A stretch of DNA of 64,000 nt from JAGLHV01 sp023143305 [NCBI: Clostridia bacterium]. GTDB lineage: Bacteria; CBDUZB01; JAGLHV01. The stretch lies in assembly GCA_030637025.1 (NCBI GenBank), contig DAOVVV010000003.1, positions 1 through 64,000 on the forward strand, read 5' to 3'. The position numbers and the translations under genes were made by a program. Shown piece after piece: positions 44,764 to 53,717 of this stretch. How positions within the stretch are numbered: position 1 is the first letter of the stretch; every line of letters begins with the position of its first letter. The notes under the pieces are model-generated. The model was not told the origin of the DNA. It ran no database searches and was given only the letters and a program-made list of their open reading frames with translations.

Positions 44764-46506
44764 TCAGGCTTCTTGTATTCCGCTACCGGAAGACATAAAT
44801 TGTAATTCATATAATTTTTTATATATCCCGCTTTGCCCGATAAGTTCCTCATGCTTCCCTGCCTGAACAATTTTACCTTTATCTATTACTATAATTTTAT
44901 CCGCTTTTCTAATAGTGGATAAACGATGAGCAATTACTAATACCGTCCTCTTCTCCATTAAATGTTCCAGAGCTTCCTGAACTAATAATTCTGACTCTGT
45001 ATCTAAAGAAGAAGTAGCTTCATCTAAAATCAAAATAGAAGGATTCCTTAAAATAGCCCTGGCAATAGCAATTCTTTGTTTCTGCCCCCCGGATAACACA
45101 ACCCCCCTTTCACCGATAACCGTATCATAACCTTCGGGCATCTGAGTAATAAAGTCATGTGATTCCGCTGTTTTAGCTGCGCGAATTATTTCCTCCTCCG
45201 AAGCATTCATATTTCCATATGCAATATTATTTTTCAGAGTATCATTAAATAGAATCGTCTCCTGAGTAACTATTCCTACTATTTTACGTAAAGAACTCAA
45301 CGTAAAATCCTTTATATTATTTCCATCTATAAGAATATTTCCCCGGCCGGTATCGTAAAAACGAAGTAATAAATTCACTATACTTGTTTTTCCTGCTCCC
45401 GAAGGACCGACAAAAGCTACAATTTCTCCTTTTTTTACGGTAAAATTTACATTTTTTAAAACATCTTCGGTGGAAGAATTATAACCAAAGAACAAATCCT
45501 TATAAATAATTTCTTTTTTAAAAGAGGTTAAAGGATATGCTTTTTCTTTTTCTATCACTGTTATTTTTTCATCTAAAATCTGGAATATTCTTTCGGCCGC
45601 AGCTATTGCCTGTTGAATTTTATTGTTCATTTTGGAAAAACTTTTTATAGGATTATAAGCAGAAAATGCCGCTCCTACGAAGGCAAAAAAAGCTCCTGCC
45701 GTCCATAATCCACGAATAACATCCCTGCCGCCATACCAAATAATAAAAGCAACTCCCAATGCTCCTAAAAATTCCATTACAGGAGAAGTTAATGCTTCTA
45801 CTCTCATTGAACGCATTATTATACTGAAAAAATTACGATTTTCTTTTGCAAACTTTTCAACTTCATGTTTTTCCATATTAAATGCTTTTACTATTTTTAC
45901 ACCGGTAACGGTTTCCTGCAATATAGAATAAATATCCCCCATTTTTTTTTGTCCCTGTCGGCCAACCCTGCGTAATTTTCTGCCAAATTTCACAATAGGA
46001 AGACTGGTCAACGGGAAAATAAAAACAGCAATAAAAGCAAATTTCCAATGCAGATAAAAAAGTAATATAGTTAAAAATATAATAGTAAATCCATCCCGGA
46101 TAATACAAGCAGGAACCCTTACTATTGCTTCACGCAAGGCATATATATCGTTAGTTAAACGTGACATTATTTCACCTGTAGAGTTTTTATTATAAAAATC
46201 CAGTGAAAGCCTTTGTAATTTTTCATATAGCTGATTACGAATATTTAAAACTACTTTCTGACCTATATAACCCATAAGATAAGTCTGTCCATAAGCAAAT
46301 AATCCTTTAAACATATAAATTAAAGGAACAACTACACAAATCAACAATAACATTTTTGTATTTTTTTCAATCAAAATTTTATCCACTACATCTTTAAGGA
46401 TATACATAGAAATAGCAGTTAAAGCAGCTACAAATATCATACACACCATTGATTCGGCAAATCTAAGTTTATAGGGTTTAACGTAAGAAAGTAAACGCTT
46501 ATACAA
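44764..46506 (-). CDS. msbA: MsbA-type lipid A/ABC export permease-ATPase
   Basis: A 580-residue half-size ABC exporter with six membrane segments in the first 310 residues and a nucleotide-binding domain from about 335. The domain has Walker A GPSGAGKTS, the signature LSGGQKQR, Walker B ILILDEATSSLD and the switch His in VIAHRLSTI. MsbA flips core-lipid A across the inner membrane with ATP. Position directly after lpxB supports this role rather than drug efflux. Confidence 0.93.
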   Translation of the reverse strand: MYKRLLSYVKPYKLRFAESMVCMIFVAALTAISMYILKDVVDKILIEKNTKMLLLICVVVPLIYMFKGLFAYGQTYLMGYIGQKVVLNIRNQLYEKLQRLSLDFYNKNSTGEIMSRLTNDIYALREAIVRVPACIIRDGFTIIFLTILLFYLHWKFAFIAVFIFPLTSLPIVKFGRKLRRVGRQGQKKMGDIYSILQETVTGVKIVKAFNMEKHEVEKFAKENRNFFSIIMRSMRVEALTSPVMEFLGALGVAFIIWYGGRDVIRGLWTAGAFFAFVGAAFSAYNPIKSFSKMNNKIQQAIAAAERIFQILDEKITVIEKEKAYPLTSFKKEIIYKDLFFGYNSSTEDVLKNVNFTVKKGEIVAFVGPSGAGKTSIVNLLLRFYDTGRGNILIDGNNIKDFTLSSLRKIVGIVTQETILFNDTLKNNIAYGNMNASEEEIIRAAKTAESHDFITQMPEGYDTVIGERGVVLSGGQKQRIAIARAILRNPSILILDEATSSLDTESELLVQEALEHLMEKRTVLVIAHRLSTIRKADKIIVIDKGKIVQAGKHEELIGQSGIYKKLYELQFMSSGSGIQEA

Positions 46507-46520
46507 TTTATCATCCTTCT

Positions 46521-47651
46521 CTATATTAATAATTTTTGTATTTCTTCTGCCGCTTTTCTGGAAGCTCCCGGTTTTCCCAGTTTTTCTTTTACTATCTGCA
46601 ACTTATCTTTAATTTTCAACAATACCTGTGGAGATTTCAACCAGGTTAAGGCTACTTTAATAATCTCTTCTGAATCTATTTCTTTTTGAATAAACTCAGG
46701 AACGATTTTTTCTTCTGCAATTATATTTACCAAACCAATATAAGGAACATTTATCAATCTTTTTGCTAAAAAATAAGTTACCCCGGAAACCTTATACATA
46801 ATAATCATAGGAACATTTAAACAGGCATTTTCCAATGTTGCTGTTCCTGAAGCAACTAAGGCAAAATCCATTATATTTCTTATATTATAATCTTTATCCC
46901 TAACCACTAGAAACTTATTATCCGGAATCTTAAATTGCCGAAGATAATTTTCCTCTATATTCCCGGATAAAGGCAAAACAAACTGCACTTCCGGCATCTC
47001 GGAAATTATTTTTTTACTTATCTTCAACATTGCCGGTAATAAATAATCAATTTCCTGTTTACGGCTACCCGGCATAATTCCAATAATAGGATTTTTTTCT
47101 TCCAACCCCAGCAAATTACATGTTTTACTTTTAGTCTTATTGGGATTTATTATCTCCAGCATTGGATGCCCGACAAAAGAAACATCTATTTTTTCCCTCT
47201 TATACATTCGTTCCTCAAAAGAGAAAAAAACCAACATTTTCCTGACCATCCGGGATATTTTTTTTATCCTGTTTTTACCCCATGCCCATACTTGCGGGGA
47301 AACATAATACACCACCGGAATATTCATTTTTTTGGCTACATTAGCTACCCTTAAATTAAATCCGGGGGCATCAATTAGTACTATTATGTCAGGCTTTTCT
47401 TTTTTAAGAAAAGATTTAACCTGATTAAAAACCTTCCAAAAATCCACTAAATTTTTTAGTACCTCAAAAAAACCTATTACCGTTAAATCCACTAAATTAT
47501 ATAAAAAATTAATTTTTTCCGCCTGCATTTTTTCTCCGCCTAAAGCATAAATTTCAATCCCGGGAGAAACTTGCCGCAAATTACTAATCAAACTTGCCCC
47601 ATATGTATCACCGGAAGGATCTCCGGCAATAATAAGTATTCTTTTAGACAT
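46521..47651 (-). CDS. lpxB: Lipid-A-disaccharide synthase
   Basis: A 376-residue GT19 glycosyltransferase that joins UDP-diacylglucosamine and lipid X into the lipid A disaccharide. Typical blocks are AGDPSGDTYGASLI (about 8-21), YYVSPQVWAWGKNRIKKI (about 117-134), IGIMPGSRKQEIDYLLPAM and SGTATLENACLNVPMI. It overlaps the upstream Gfo/Idh gene by 8 bp and lies 14 bp before msbA. Confidence 0.97.
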   Translation of the reverse strand: MSKRILIIAGDPSGDTYGASLISNLRQVSPGIEIYALGGEKMQAEKINFLYNLVDLTVIGFFEVLKNLVDFWKVFNQVKSFLKKEKPDIIVLIDAPGFNLRVANVAKKMNIPVVYYVSPQVWAWGKNRIKKISRMVRKMLVFFSFEERMYKREKIDVSFVGHPMLEIINPNKTKSKTCNLLGLEEKNPIIGIMPGSRKQEIDYLLPAMLKISKKIISEMPEVQFVLPLSGNIEENYLRQFKIPDNKFLVVRDKDYNIRNIMDFALVASGTATLENACLNVPMIIMYKVSGVTYFLAKRLINVPYIGLVNIIAEEKIVPEFIQKEIDSEEIIKVALTWLKSPQVLLKIKDKLQIVKEKLGKPGASRKAAEEIQKLLI

Positions 47652-48597
47652 TATTATTACATACCTTTAATTTTTTCAAAATTTCCAAACCTACTTCCAA
47701 AGCATCTTTTCCGTGTTCCCCGGAAACAAGCGGCTTTTTTCCTCCTTTAATACATCCAACAAATTCTTCGAGTTCCGTTTTAAGAGGCTCTCTGGAAAGT
47801 AATTTTGGTTTAATTATTTCTATATCGGACATAGACTTCACGGAGGACAAAGACTTCTTCTTTTTATAAATTTTTAAACTTTGCTTTGCATAATCCAAAG
47901 AAATATAAGCATTTTCCTGAAATATACGAATCTTTCTCATTGCTTCCAAAGTAACCCTGCTGGCGGTAATATTAGCTACACACCCGTTTTCAAAGTTAAT
48001 ATGTGCAGTAGCAATATCTTCTTTATCGGTTAAAATAGCCGCCCCCACCGCATCAATATTAATTACCGGAGAATTTACCAGAAACAGAATAATATCAATA
48101 TCGTGAATCATTAAATCTAAAACTACTCCTACCTCACTGGCCCGGGGATTAAAAGGGCCTAATCTGTAACTTTCAATAAACCGGGGATTGGATATATGTT
48201 TTTGCGCCTCACTAACAGCCTGATTAAATCTTTCAATATGCCCTACCTGCAAAATGCAATTATTTTCTTTGGCTGTTTTAAGTAATTCTTCTGCTTCCTC
48301 CAAAGAATTAGTAATTGGTTTTTCTATTAAAGTATGCACCCCCGCCTTTAAGAATTCTTTTCCAACGTTGTAGTGTAACTTAGTAGGAACAGCAATACTC
48401 ACTGCTTGTATTTTAGAAGAAAGTTCCTCTATTGAAGTATAAACCGGGACTTTATATTCTCTGGAAATTTTTAAAGCCCTCTTCTCATCTACATCAATTA
48501 TTCCTACTAATTCTACATCTTCCATTTTACTATAAATACGTGCATGATGCTGTCCTAAATACCCTACTCCTACTACACCTATCTTTACTTTATTCAC
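47644..48597 (-). CDS. Gfo/Idh/MocA-family NAD(P)-dependent oxidoreductase
   Basis: A 317-residue oxidoreductase with an N-terminal Rossmann fold (GVVGVGYLGQHHARIY, about 8-23), the EKPI motif (IEKPITNS) and a C-terminal substrate domain (VLDLMIHDIDIILF). It overlaps lpxB by 8 bp and follows lpxI in the lipid A block. GnnA, a family member, oxidises UDP-GlcNAc at C3 before GnnB aminates it, giving lipid A with amide-linked chains. A GnnA-like role fits the place, but no GnnB aminotransferase is in the window. Substrate unproven. Confidence 0.85.
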   Translation of the reverse strand: MNKVKIGVVGVGYLGQHHARIYSKMEDVELVGIIDVDEKRALKISREYKVPVYTSIEELSSKIQAVSIAVPTKLHYNVGKEFLKAGVHTLIEKPITNSLEEAEELLKTAKENNCILQVGHIERFNQAVSEAQKHISNPRFIESYRLGPFNPRASEVGVVLDLMIHDIDIILFLVNSPVINIDAVGAAILTDKEDIATAHINFENGCVANITASRVTLEAMRKIRIFQENAYISLDYAKQSLKIYKKKKSLSSVKSMSDIEIIKPKLLSREPLKTELEEFVGCIKGGKKPLVSGEHGKDALEVGLEILKKLKVCNNNV

Positions 48598-48640
48598 TTT
48601 GTCTTTCTCCCTGTTTCACCAAATTAACTAAAATCCTATG

Positions 48641-48673
48641 AGAAATAACCCCGTACCCTGAAAAAGTACGGGG
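48641..48673 (-). terminator. Possible terminator or attenuator after lpxI
   Basis: CCCCGTAC (48649-48656) pairs with GTACGGGG (48666-48673), giving an 8-bp G/C-rich stem with a 9-nt loop. On the minus strand it is followed by TTATTT, a weak T-tract. It lies between the lpxI stop and the oxidoreductase start and may lower read-through into lpxB and msbA. Confidence 0.4.
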
Positions 48674-48763
48674 AAAATATCCTCTTCCAACATAAAATCA
48701 TTCATTCCATTAGCTATTTTAATAACCCAATATCGGCAATACCCGTATTTCTTAATTTCTATC

Positions 48764-49564
48764 TTAAATTACTACAATACTTATTCCTGCTTTATTGGCT
48801 AAAAAAATAACTTCTTCTCTATCAAAAATTAAAGTTTTATTTTCTTCAATAGCCAGGACAGATACCTTGGCCTGAATTAAAACCTCTATTGTCTTTTTAC
48901 CAATCACCGGTACATCAAAACGCATATCCTGATTAGGTTTGGATACTTTTATTACTATTATTTTCCCTCTGCCTAATTGACTTCCCCGTAAAATACATTC
49001 ATTTGTCCCTTCTAAAGACTCTACCGCTAACACACATTTATTTTTAACCACTACTGTCTGACCGATATCCAACCCTGCAATTTTTTTAGCAATTTCAAAC
49101 CCGAATTTAATATCCTCTTTTTCTTCCCCTGTAGGTTTCTTTAAGGTAAGAACTCCTTTTTTAGGAAGAAGGGAAGATAAAAAAAGGCAGGGATCAAGCA
49201 ATTTAATTCCTTCTCTTTCCAATTCCTGCGCTACTGCTCCCAAGATAGAATCTGTTTTTTTATTCTCTATTCTACCCAGCAACTTAATTGTCCGAAAATC
49301 CAATTTTATTTCAGTAAACAGGCGCGTATGTTTTACCTGTCCGGCCATTACTGCTTCTTTTACGTTTTCCTGTTTTAAAACTTCAATTAATTTACCCAGT
49401 TTACCAACATTAATCCAATAAACCTTATCCGCTATTTTTTCTATTTGTTTGTCCGCTTCTCCTTTTAAGGCAATAATTACTATTTCTTTTCCCGTTTTTT
49501 TAGCTTTCTGCGCAAAAATAAAAGGAAATTTGCCATTACCGGCAATAATCCCTATCTTATTCAT
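48764..49564 (-). CDS. lpxI: UDP-2,3-diacylglucosamine pyrophosphatase LpxI
   Basis: A 266-residue LpxI-family (DUF1009) enzyme that splits UDP-2,3-diacylglucosamine to lipid X and UMP. LpxI replaces LpxH in many non-gammaproteobacterial lineages. Typical blocks are IGIIAGNGKFPFIFAQKAK at the N-terminus, NVKEAVMAGQVKHTRLF, and a C-terminal domain with DMRFDVPVIGKKTI. The Asp in the last block is in the region reported as catalytic. Its ATG overlaps the lpxA stop by 1 bp, so the two are coupled. Confidence 0.95.
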   Translation of the reverse strand: MNKIGIIAGNGKFPFIFAQKAKKTGKEIVIIALKGEADKQIEKIADKVYWINVGKLGKLIEVLKQENVKEAVMAGQVKHTRLFTEIKLDFRTIKLLGRIENKKTDSILGAVAQELEREGIKLLDPCLFLSSLLPKKGVLTLKKPTGEEKEDIKFGFEIAKKIAGLDIGQTVVVKNKCVLAVESLEGTNECILRGSQLGRGKIIVIKVSKPNQDMRFDVPVIGKKTIEVLIQAKVSVLAIEENKTLIFDREEVIFLANKAGISIVVI

Positions 49565-50334
49565 TATTTACATATCCCTCTTTTCGATTGTTTAACAAAA
49601 TTGATAAAGTATTTTACTTCTTCACTAAAACTTATCCCCTTTTGAAGTTTTTCTAATGCTTGCGTAGTATTAAGATTAGAATTAAAAAAAATTTTATACA
49701 CTTTTTTTAACTCCTTTTTTAACGGAGAAGAAAAATTCACTCTCCGTAAACCTATTATATTTAACCCAAACAACTTAATAGGACTTCCCGCGGCTTTACA
49801 ATAAGGAGGAATATCTTTGCTTACACGCGATGCTCCACCCACAATAGCCAATCTGCCTATGCGAACAAACTGATGAATAGGAGTAACTCCCCCGATAATA
49901 ACTCTATCTTCTACGGTCACATGCCCGGCCAAAGTGGCAACATTAGCTAAAATTACCCGGTTCCCAACAAGACAATCATGAGCAACATGAACATAAGCCA
50001 TTAAAAAACAATTATCCCCTATCCTTGTTTCACCGGTAGATCCAGTGCCTTTATTAATGGTAACATACTCCCTAACAATCGTGTTCTTCCCTATTATTAC
50101 TTTAGTATCTTCTCCTTTATACTTTAAATCCTGGGGAATACTTCCGATAACCGCCCCGGTATAAATAGCACAATTCTCTCCTATTTGGGTATCTCCCTCT
50201 ATAATTACCCTCTGCCCAACAACACACCCTTTACCCAGTTTAACTTTGGGCCCAATTACAGAATAACAACCTATTTTTACTCCTTCTCCAATAACAGAGC
50301 CAGGGTAAACCAAAGCAGTCTCATGAATATCCAC
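49564..50334 (-). CDS. lpxA: UDP-N-acetylglucosamine acyltransferase
   Basis: A 256-residue left-handed beta-helix acyltransferase for the first step of lipid A synthesis. Hexapeptide repeats fill about 1-185. The catalytic His is H119 in YVHVAHDC, and HQFVRIGRLAIVGGAS follows, as in E. coli LpxA. A helical C-terminal domain completes the usual length. The acyl-chain ruler residues were not assessed, so chain length is unknown. It overlaps lpxI by 1 bp. Confidence 0.97.
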   Translation of the reverse strand: MDIHETALVYPGSVIGEGVKIGCYSVIGPKVKLGKGCVVGQRVIIEGDTQIGENCAIYTGAVIGSIPQDLKYKGEDTKVIIGKNTIVREYVTINKGTGSTGETRIGDNCFLMAYVHVAHDCLVGNRVILANVATLAGHVTVEDRVIIGGVTPIHQFVRIGRLAIVGGASRVSKDIPPYCKAAGSPIKLFGLNIIGLRRVNFSSPLKKELKKVYKIFFNSNLNTTQALEKLQKGISFSEEVKYFINFVKQSKRGICK

Positions 50335-50474
50335 TTTTTGAATCCTTCCTTTTTGTTTTTCTAATCTATTATAATCTACTTGTCTCGTTCAGCAAATATC
50401 TAAGAATTTTTTTATTAAAGTATTTTTAAAAAAAATTGTTAATAACCCGGAATTTTATATCAATTTATAAATAG

Positions 50475-51803
50475 TTATTTATCTACCAGAGAAAACATAA
50501 ATTCTGCCTGAGCAGCTAACTTATCACCTACATAAGCTAATCCCTTAATAATTCCTCCTCTTGTTCTTGCTTTTAATATTTCTATTTCCAATCTTAATTG
50601 ATCTCCCGGAAAAACAGGCCTTCTGAATTTTGCCTCTTTGATTGCCATAAAATACGCAATTTTATCTTTTAGATCAGGCCTGCTTAAAAATAAAACACAC
50701 GATGTTTGAGCCATTGCTTCGACAATAAGCACCCCGGGCATAATGGGATGTCCGGGAAAATGCCCGTTAAAAAAATTTTCATTAATAGTTACATTTTTAA
50801 ATCCTATTGCTTTTTTTTCTTCCACTATTATAATTTTATCTACAAAAAGAAAAGGATACCTATGCGGAATTATTTCCTGAATCTGGGTAATATCAAAAAC
50901 TTTACCTTCAATAACCTCATTTTTGGGCATCCGGTCATTAGGAAGAGAAGATACTGTTTTGGACCCGGAAGAAGACAACATATGTTCCTTTATTTTTTTA
51001 GCTAAAGCAATATTGGAAGGATGCCCGCATTTAACAGCAATAATATGTGCTTTTAAAAATTTCCCCATCAAATATAAATCTCCGATTAAATCCAACACTT
51101 TATGACGAACAAATTCGTCTTTAAAGCGTAAATTCTTATTGTGAATGCCTTTCTCCCCGATCACTACCGCATTTTCCAGACTCCCTCCTCGTCCCAATCC
51201 TTGTTTTTTTAATTCTTCTATTTCATAATCAAAACAAAACGTACGAGAAGAAGCAATTCCCTCCTGAAAAATTTCTTCTGTAATTACAGAAGAAAAAAAC
51301 TGCGTTTTTAACAGCGGATGATTATAATCAATAGTACAACTAATTTTAAAACCGTTATAAGGCAAAGCAATTAATTGTGTCCCACCCTGAGAAAATTCTA
51401 TCGGTTGATTAACAACAAAATAATTTTTAGGAACATTTTGAATTTTTATCCCGCTTTTTTTCAGAACTTCTAAAAAAGGCAGAGAACTTCCATCTGCTAC
51501 CGGCAATTCTTTTGAATCAACCTCAACAATTAAATTATCTATTCCTAATCCATAAAAAGACGCCATTAAATGTTCTACTGTATGTATTTCCACTCCGTTC
51601 TTACCAATAGTAGTACCCCTTTTAATTCCTACTACATTAGCAATACTCGCGTCAATTACCGGTTGCCCGGGTAAATCAACCCGTATAAATTTTATTCCGG
51701 AATCAGGCGGAGCCGGTTTAAAAGTAATTTTTGTTTTTACTCCCGTATGCAGGCCTACCCCGGAATAAGATCCTTCTCTTTCTATCGTTTTTTGCTGCTC
51801 CAT
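50475..51803 (-). CDS. lpxC/fabZ: LpxC-FabZ fusion: deacetylase and 3-hydroxyacyl-ACP dehydratase
   Basis: A 442-residue two-domain protein. LpxC (about 1-285) is the committed lipid A step, a zinc deacetylase with metal ligands H78 (HTVEHL), H234 and D238 (HKVLDLIGD) and the general His in GHPSN (H261). A short linker leads to FabZ (about 302-442), with HRYPFLFVD, catalytic H352 in FPGHPIMPG and E362. FabZ makes trans-2-enoyl-ACP for chain elongation and competes with LpxA/LpxD for hydroxyacyl-ACP. Fusion of the two occurs in several phyla, including Bacteroidota. All seen key residues are present in both halves. Confidence 0.97.
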   Translation of the reverse strand: MEQQKTIEREGSYSGVGLHTGVKTKITFKPAPPDSGIKFIRVDLPGQPVIDASIANVVGIKRGTTIGKNGVEIHTVEHLMASFYGLGIDNLIVEVDSKELPVADGSSLPFLEVLKKSGIKIQNVPKNYFVVNQPIEFSQGGTQLIALPYNGFKISCTIDYNHPLLKTQFFSSVITEEIFQEGIASSRTFCFDYEIEELKKQGLGRGGSLENAVVIGEKGIHNKNLRFKDEFVRHKVLDLIGDLYLMGKFLKAHIIAVKCGHPSNIALAKKIKEHMLSSSGSKTVSSLPNDRMPKNEVIEGKVFDITQIQEIIPHRYPFLFVDKIIIVEEKKAIGFKNVTINENFFNGHFPGHPIMPGVLIVEAMAQTSCVLFLSRPDLKDKIAYFMAIKEAKFRRPVFPGDQLRLEIEILKARTRGGIIKGLAYVGDKLAAQAEFMFSLVDK

Positions 51804-51864
51804 TATTTTTTCTCCTCTTCAAATTTTACTATTCAAAATTATTAAATTTTATATTTATTCTTCT

Positions 51865-52902
51865 TTATTTCATTTTCTTTTTTATTTCTTGAATTTCTTT
51901 ATACATTTCAGGTAATTTTTGCATTAAAGCATTTATTTTTTTTGCCTTTTGATGCGGCCTGGCCGGATAACCGGAAACAACTGCCTGGGCCGGAATACTA
52001 TGCGTTACCCCTGCTTGTGCCCCAACAATAACTTTATCCCCAATACTAATATGCCCCACTACTCCTACCTGACCGGCTAAAGTCACATTGTCACCTATCC
52101 GGGTACTTCCTGATATACCTACCTGTGCTATAATAAAACAATTTTTTCCGATTTTTACATTGTGAGCAATTTGAACCAGATTATCTATTTTTGTCCCCCG
52201 GCCAATGTGGGTAACCCCGCAAGTAGCACGATCAATAGTAGTATTTGCTCCAATTTCTACTTCATCTTCAATCACTACTCTTCCTATTTGAGGAATTTTA
52301 TAATGCTTCCCCTGAGAAGGTACAAATCCAAATCCATCATTTCCAATCACCGCTCCACAATGAATAATCACCTCATTTCCAATTGATACTTCTTCCCGAA
52401 CAGTCACATTAGCATAAATCAATGACTTAGCCCCTATCTTACTTTTCCTCCCAATATAACAACCCGGATAAATAACCGTACCTTCACCAATTTCTACCTC
52501 ATTCTCAATTACACAATAAGCACCTATTGCAACATTTTCACCTAAAATAACACCCTCCCCCAATAAACAAGTCTTATGTACCTCTTTGGTAATATAATCT
52601 TGTTTAGCGGAAGAGACAATATCCAAAACCTGCGAAAAAGCGAAATAAGGATTTTTTACTCTGATTAGAGTTTTATCCTTTATTGATTTTAAATCATGGG
52701 AAACGATAATTGCCGACGCCCTGCTCGTAGCTAAATCTTCTATGTATTTAGGATTGGAAAGAAAAGAAATATCCCCTGCCGAGGCCTCTTTTAATCCGGT
52801 TACATTACGGATAATAATTTCTTCCTCCCCTTCTACTAGTCCGTTTATTGCCTGCGCAATCTCTTTTACTTTTAGGGGGAATCTCAAATTCTCTTTATTC
52901 AT
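51865..52902 (-). CDS. lpxD: UDP-3-O-acylglucosamine N-acyltransferase
   Basis: A 345-residue enzyme adding the second acyl chain in lipid A synthesis. The N-terminal uridine-binding domain covers about 1-105. Hexapeptide repeats fill 110-310, with catalytic H247 in NLVQIAHNV and the conserved [10 protein letters not shown] helical C-terminus ([16 protein letters not shown]) completes it. The start overlaps the Skp stop by 1 bp, and 61 bp separate it from lpxC-fabZ. Confidence 0.97.
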   Translation of the reverse strand: MNKENLRFPLKVKEIAQAINGLVEGEEEIIIRNVTGLKEASAGDISFLSNPKYIEDLATSRASAIIVSHDLKSIKDKTLIRVKNPYFAFSQVLDIVSSAKQDYITKEVHKTCLLGEGVILGENVAIGAYCVIENEVEIGEGTVIYPGCYIGRKSKIGAKSLIYANVTVREEVSIGNEVIIHCGAVIGNDGFGFVPSQGKHYKIPQIGRVVIEDEVEIGANTTIDRATCGVTHIGRGTKIDNLVQIAHNVKIGKNCFIIAQVGISGSTRIGDNVTLAGQVGVVGHISIGDKVIVGAQAGVTHSIPAQAVVSGYPARPHQKAKKINALMQKLPEMYKEIQEIKKKMK

Positions 52903-53576
52903 TATTGTTTTTTTAACCTTTCTAATACCTTGTCTGTAATATCCAGCACTTCTTTACCGTAAAGAACTTCTCTTTTATCGAAAATCATACTAATTCCCTG
53001 CTCCCGGCCTACTTTTTTTACTGCCTCATAAATTATTCCTAATATTACTTCCGTATATTCTCTATCCAGGGAATTAATTTCTTTTCCTGCTTTTTTAATA
53101 AATTCCTTCAATGCTTTTTCCTTTTGTAAAATATGCATTTGCTGTTCATAGATTGTTTTCACGGTTGCAGTATCTTGTTCAACTTTAAATTCACTGGTTT
53201 TTTCCTGAATCTTATCCCGCTTTAATTTTCCATCCTTTTCATTTTTTTCAATTTGAACTCCTTGCAGAGTAATAGTATTTTTTTCAATCTTAAATTCAGT
53301 ACTTTCTTTTTCCATAGCATTTTCTTTCAGCTTTTTTATTTCTTCTTTTTGCTTTTCTATCTCTTCTTTCTGTCTTTTTATTTCTTCTTTTTTAAGATTA
53401 ATCTTTTCCTCTAATTTTTGTTTGGTTTTCTGTTTTTTAGGAAACTCATCAAATACTCTCTTAATATCTACATACCCGATACGCTCATAATCGGAAGATA
53501 AAGTTACAGCGTATAAAAAACTACTAATACAAAAGCAAAAAATAGAAAATAGTACTAAAAAAGTCTTTCGATTCAT
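52902..53576 (-). CDS. ompH: Skp/OmpH-family periplasmic chaperone, long coiled coil
   Basis: A 224-residue protein with a signal peptide (about 1-23), then the OmpH-type start [16 protein letters not shown] and a long charged helical region, closing with [18 protein letters not shown]. Skp holds unfolded outer-membrane proteins for BamA. It is longer than E. coli Skp (about 160). The middle (about 90-145) has two related segments, [11 protein letters not shown] and [11 protein letters not shown], pointing to an internal duplication. It lies between bamA and lpxD, the usual place. Confidence 0.88.
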   Translation of the reverse strand: MNRKTFLVLFSIFCFCISSFLYAVTLSSDYERIGYVDIKRVFDEFPKKQKTKQKLEEKINLKKEEIKRQKEEIEKQKEEIKKLKENAMEKESTEFKIEKNTITLQGVQIEKNEKDGKLKRDKIQEKTSEFKVEQDTATVKTIYEQQMHILQKEKALKEFIKKAGKEINSLDREYTEVILGIIYEAVKKVGREQGISMIFDKREVLYGKEVLDITDKVLERLKKQ

Positions 53577-53632
53577 TTTTTTACTCCTCTATCCTATCTC
53601 TTTAAAAACAAATACTAAATCCTATTATCTAA

Positions 53633-53680
53633 ATCCGCCTTAAAGACTGGCGGACAGGCTGTCGCTTTGCTCCAGCAAAA
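53633..53680 (-). repeat. Two-hairpin dispersed element, copy B
   Basis: Read on the minus strand: TTTGCT-gg-AGCAAA, then TCCGCC, the loop AGTCTTTAA and GGCGGA. This matches copy A at 35721-35766, with a compensatory base-pair change in the second stem and a 4-nt insertion between the stems. It lies in the gap between bamA and ompH, upstream of ompH. Confidence 0.7.
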
Positions 53681-53717
53681 CAAATTAGATATTGCAATCA
53701 ACAACTCATAAATTTAT

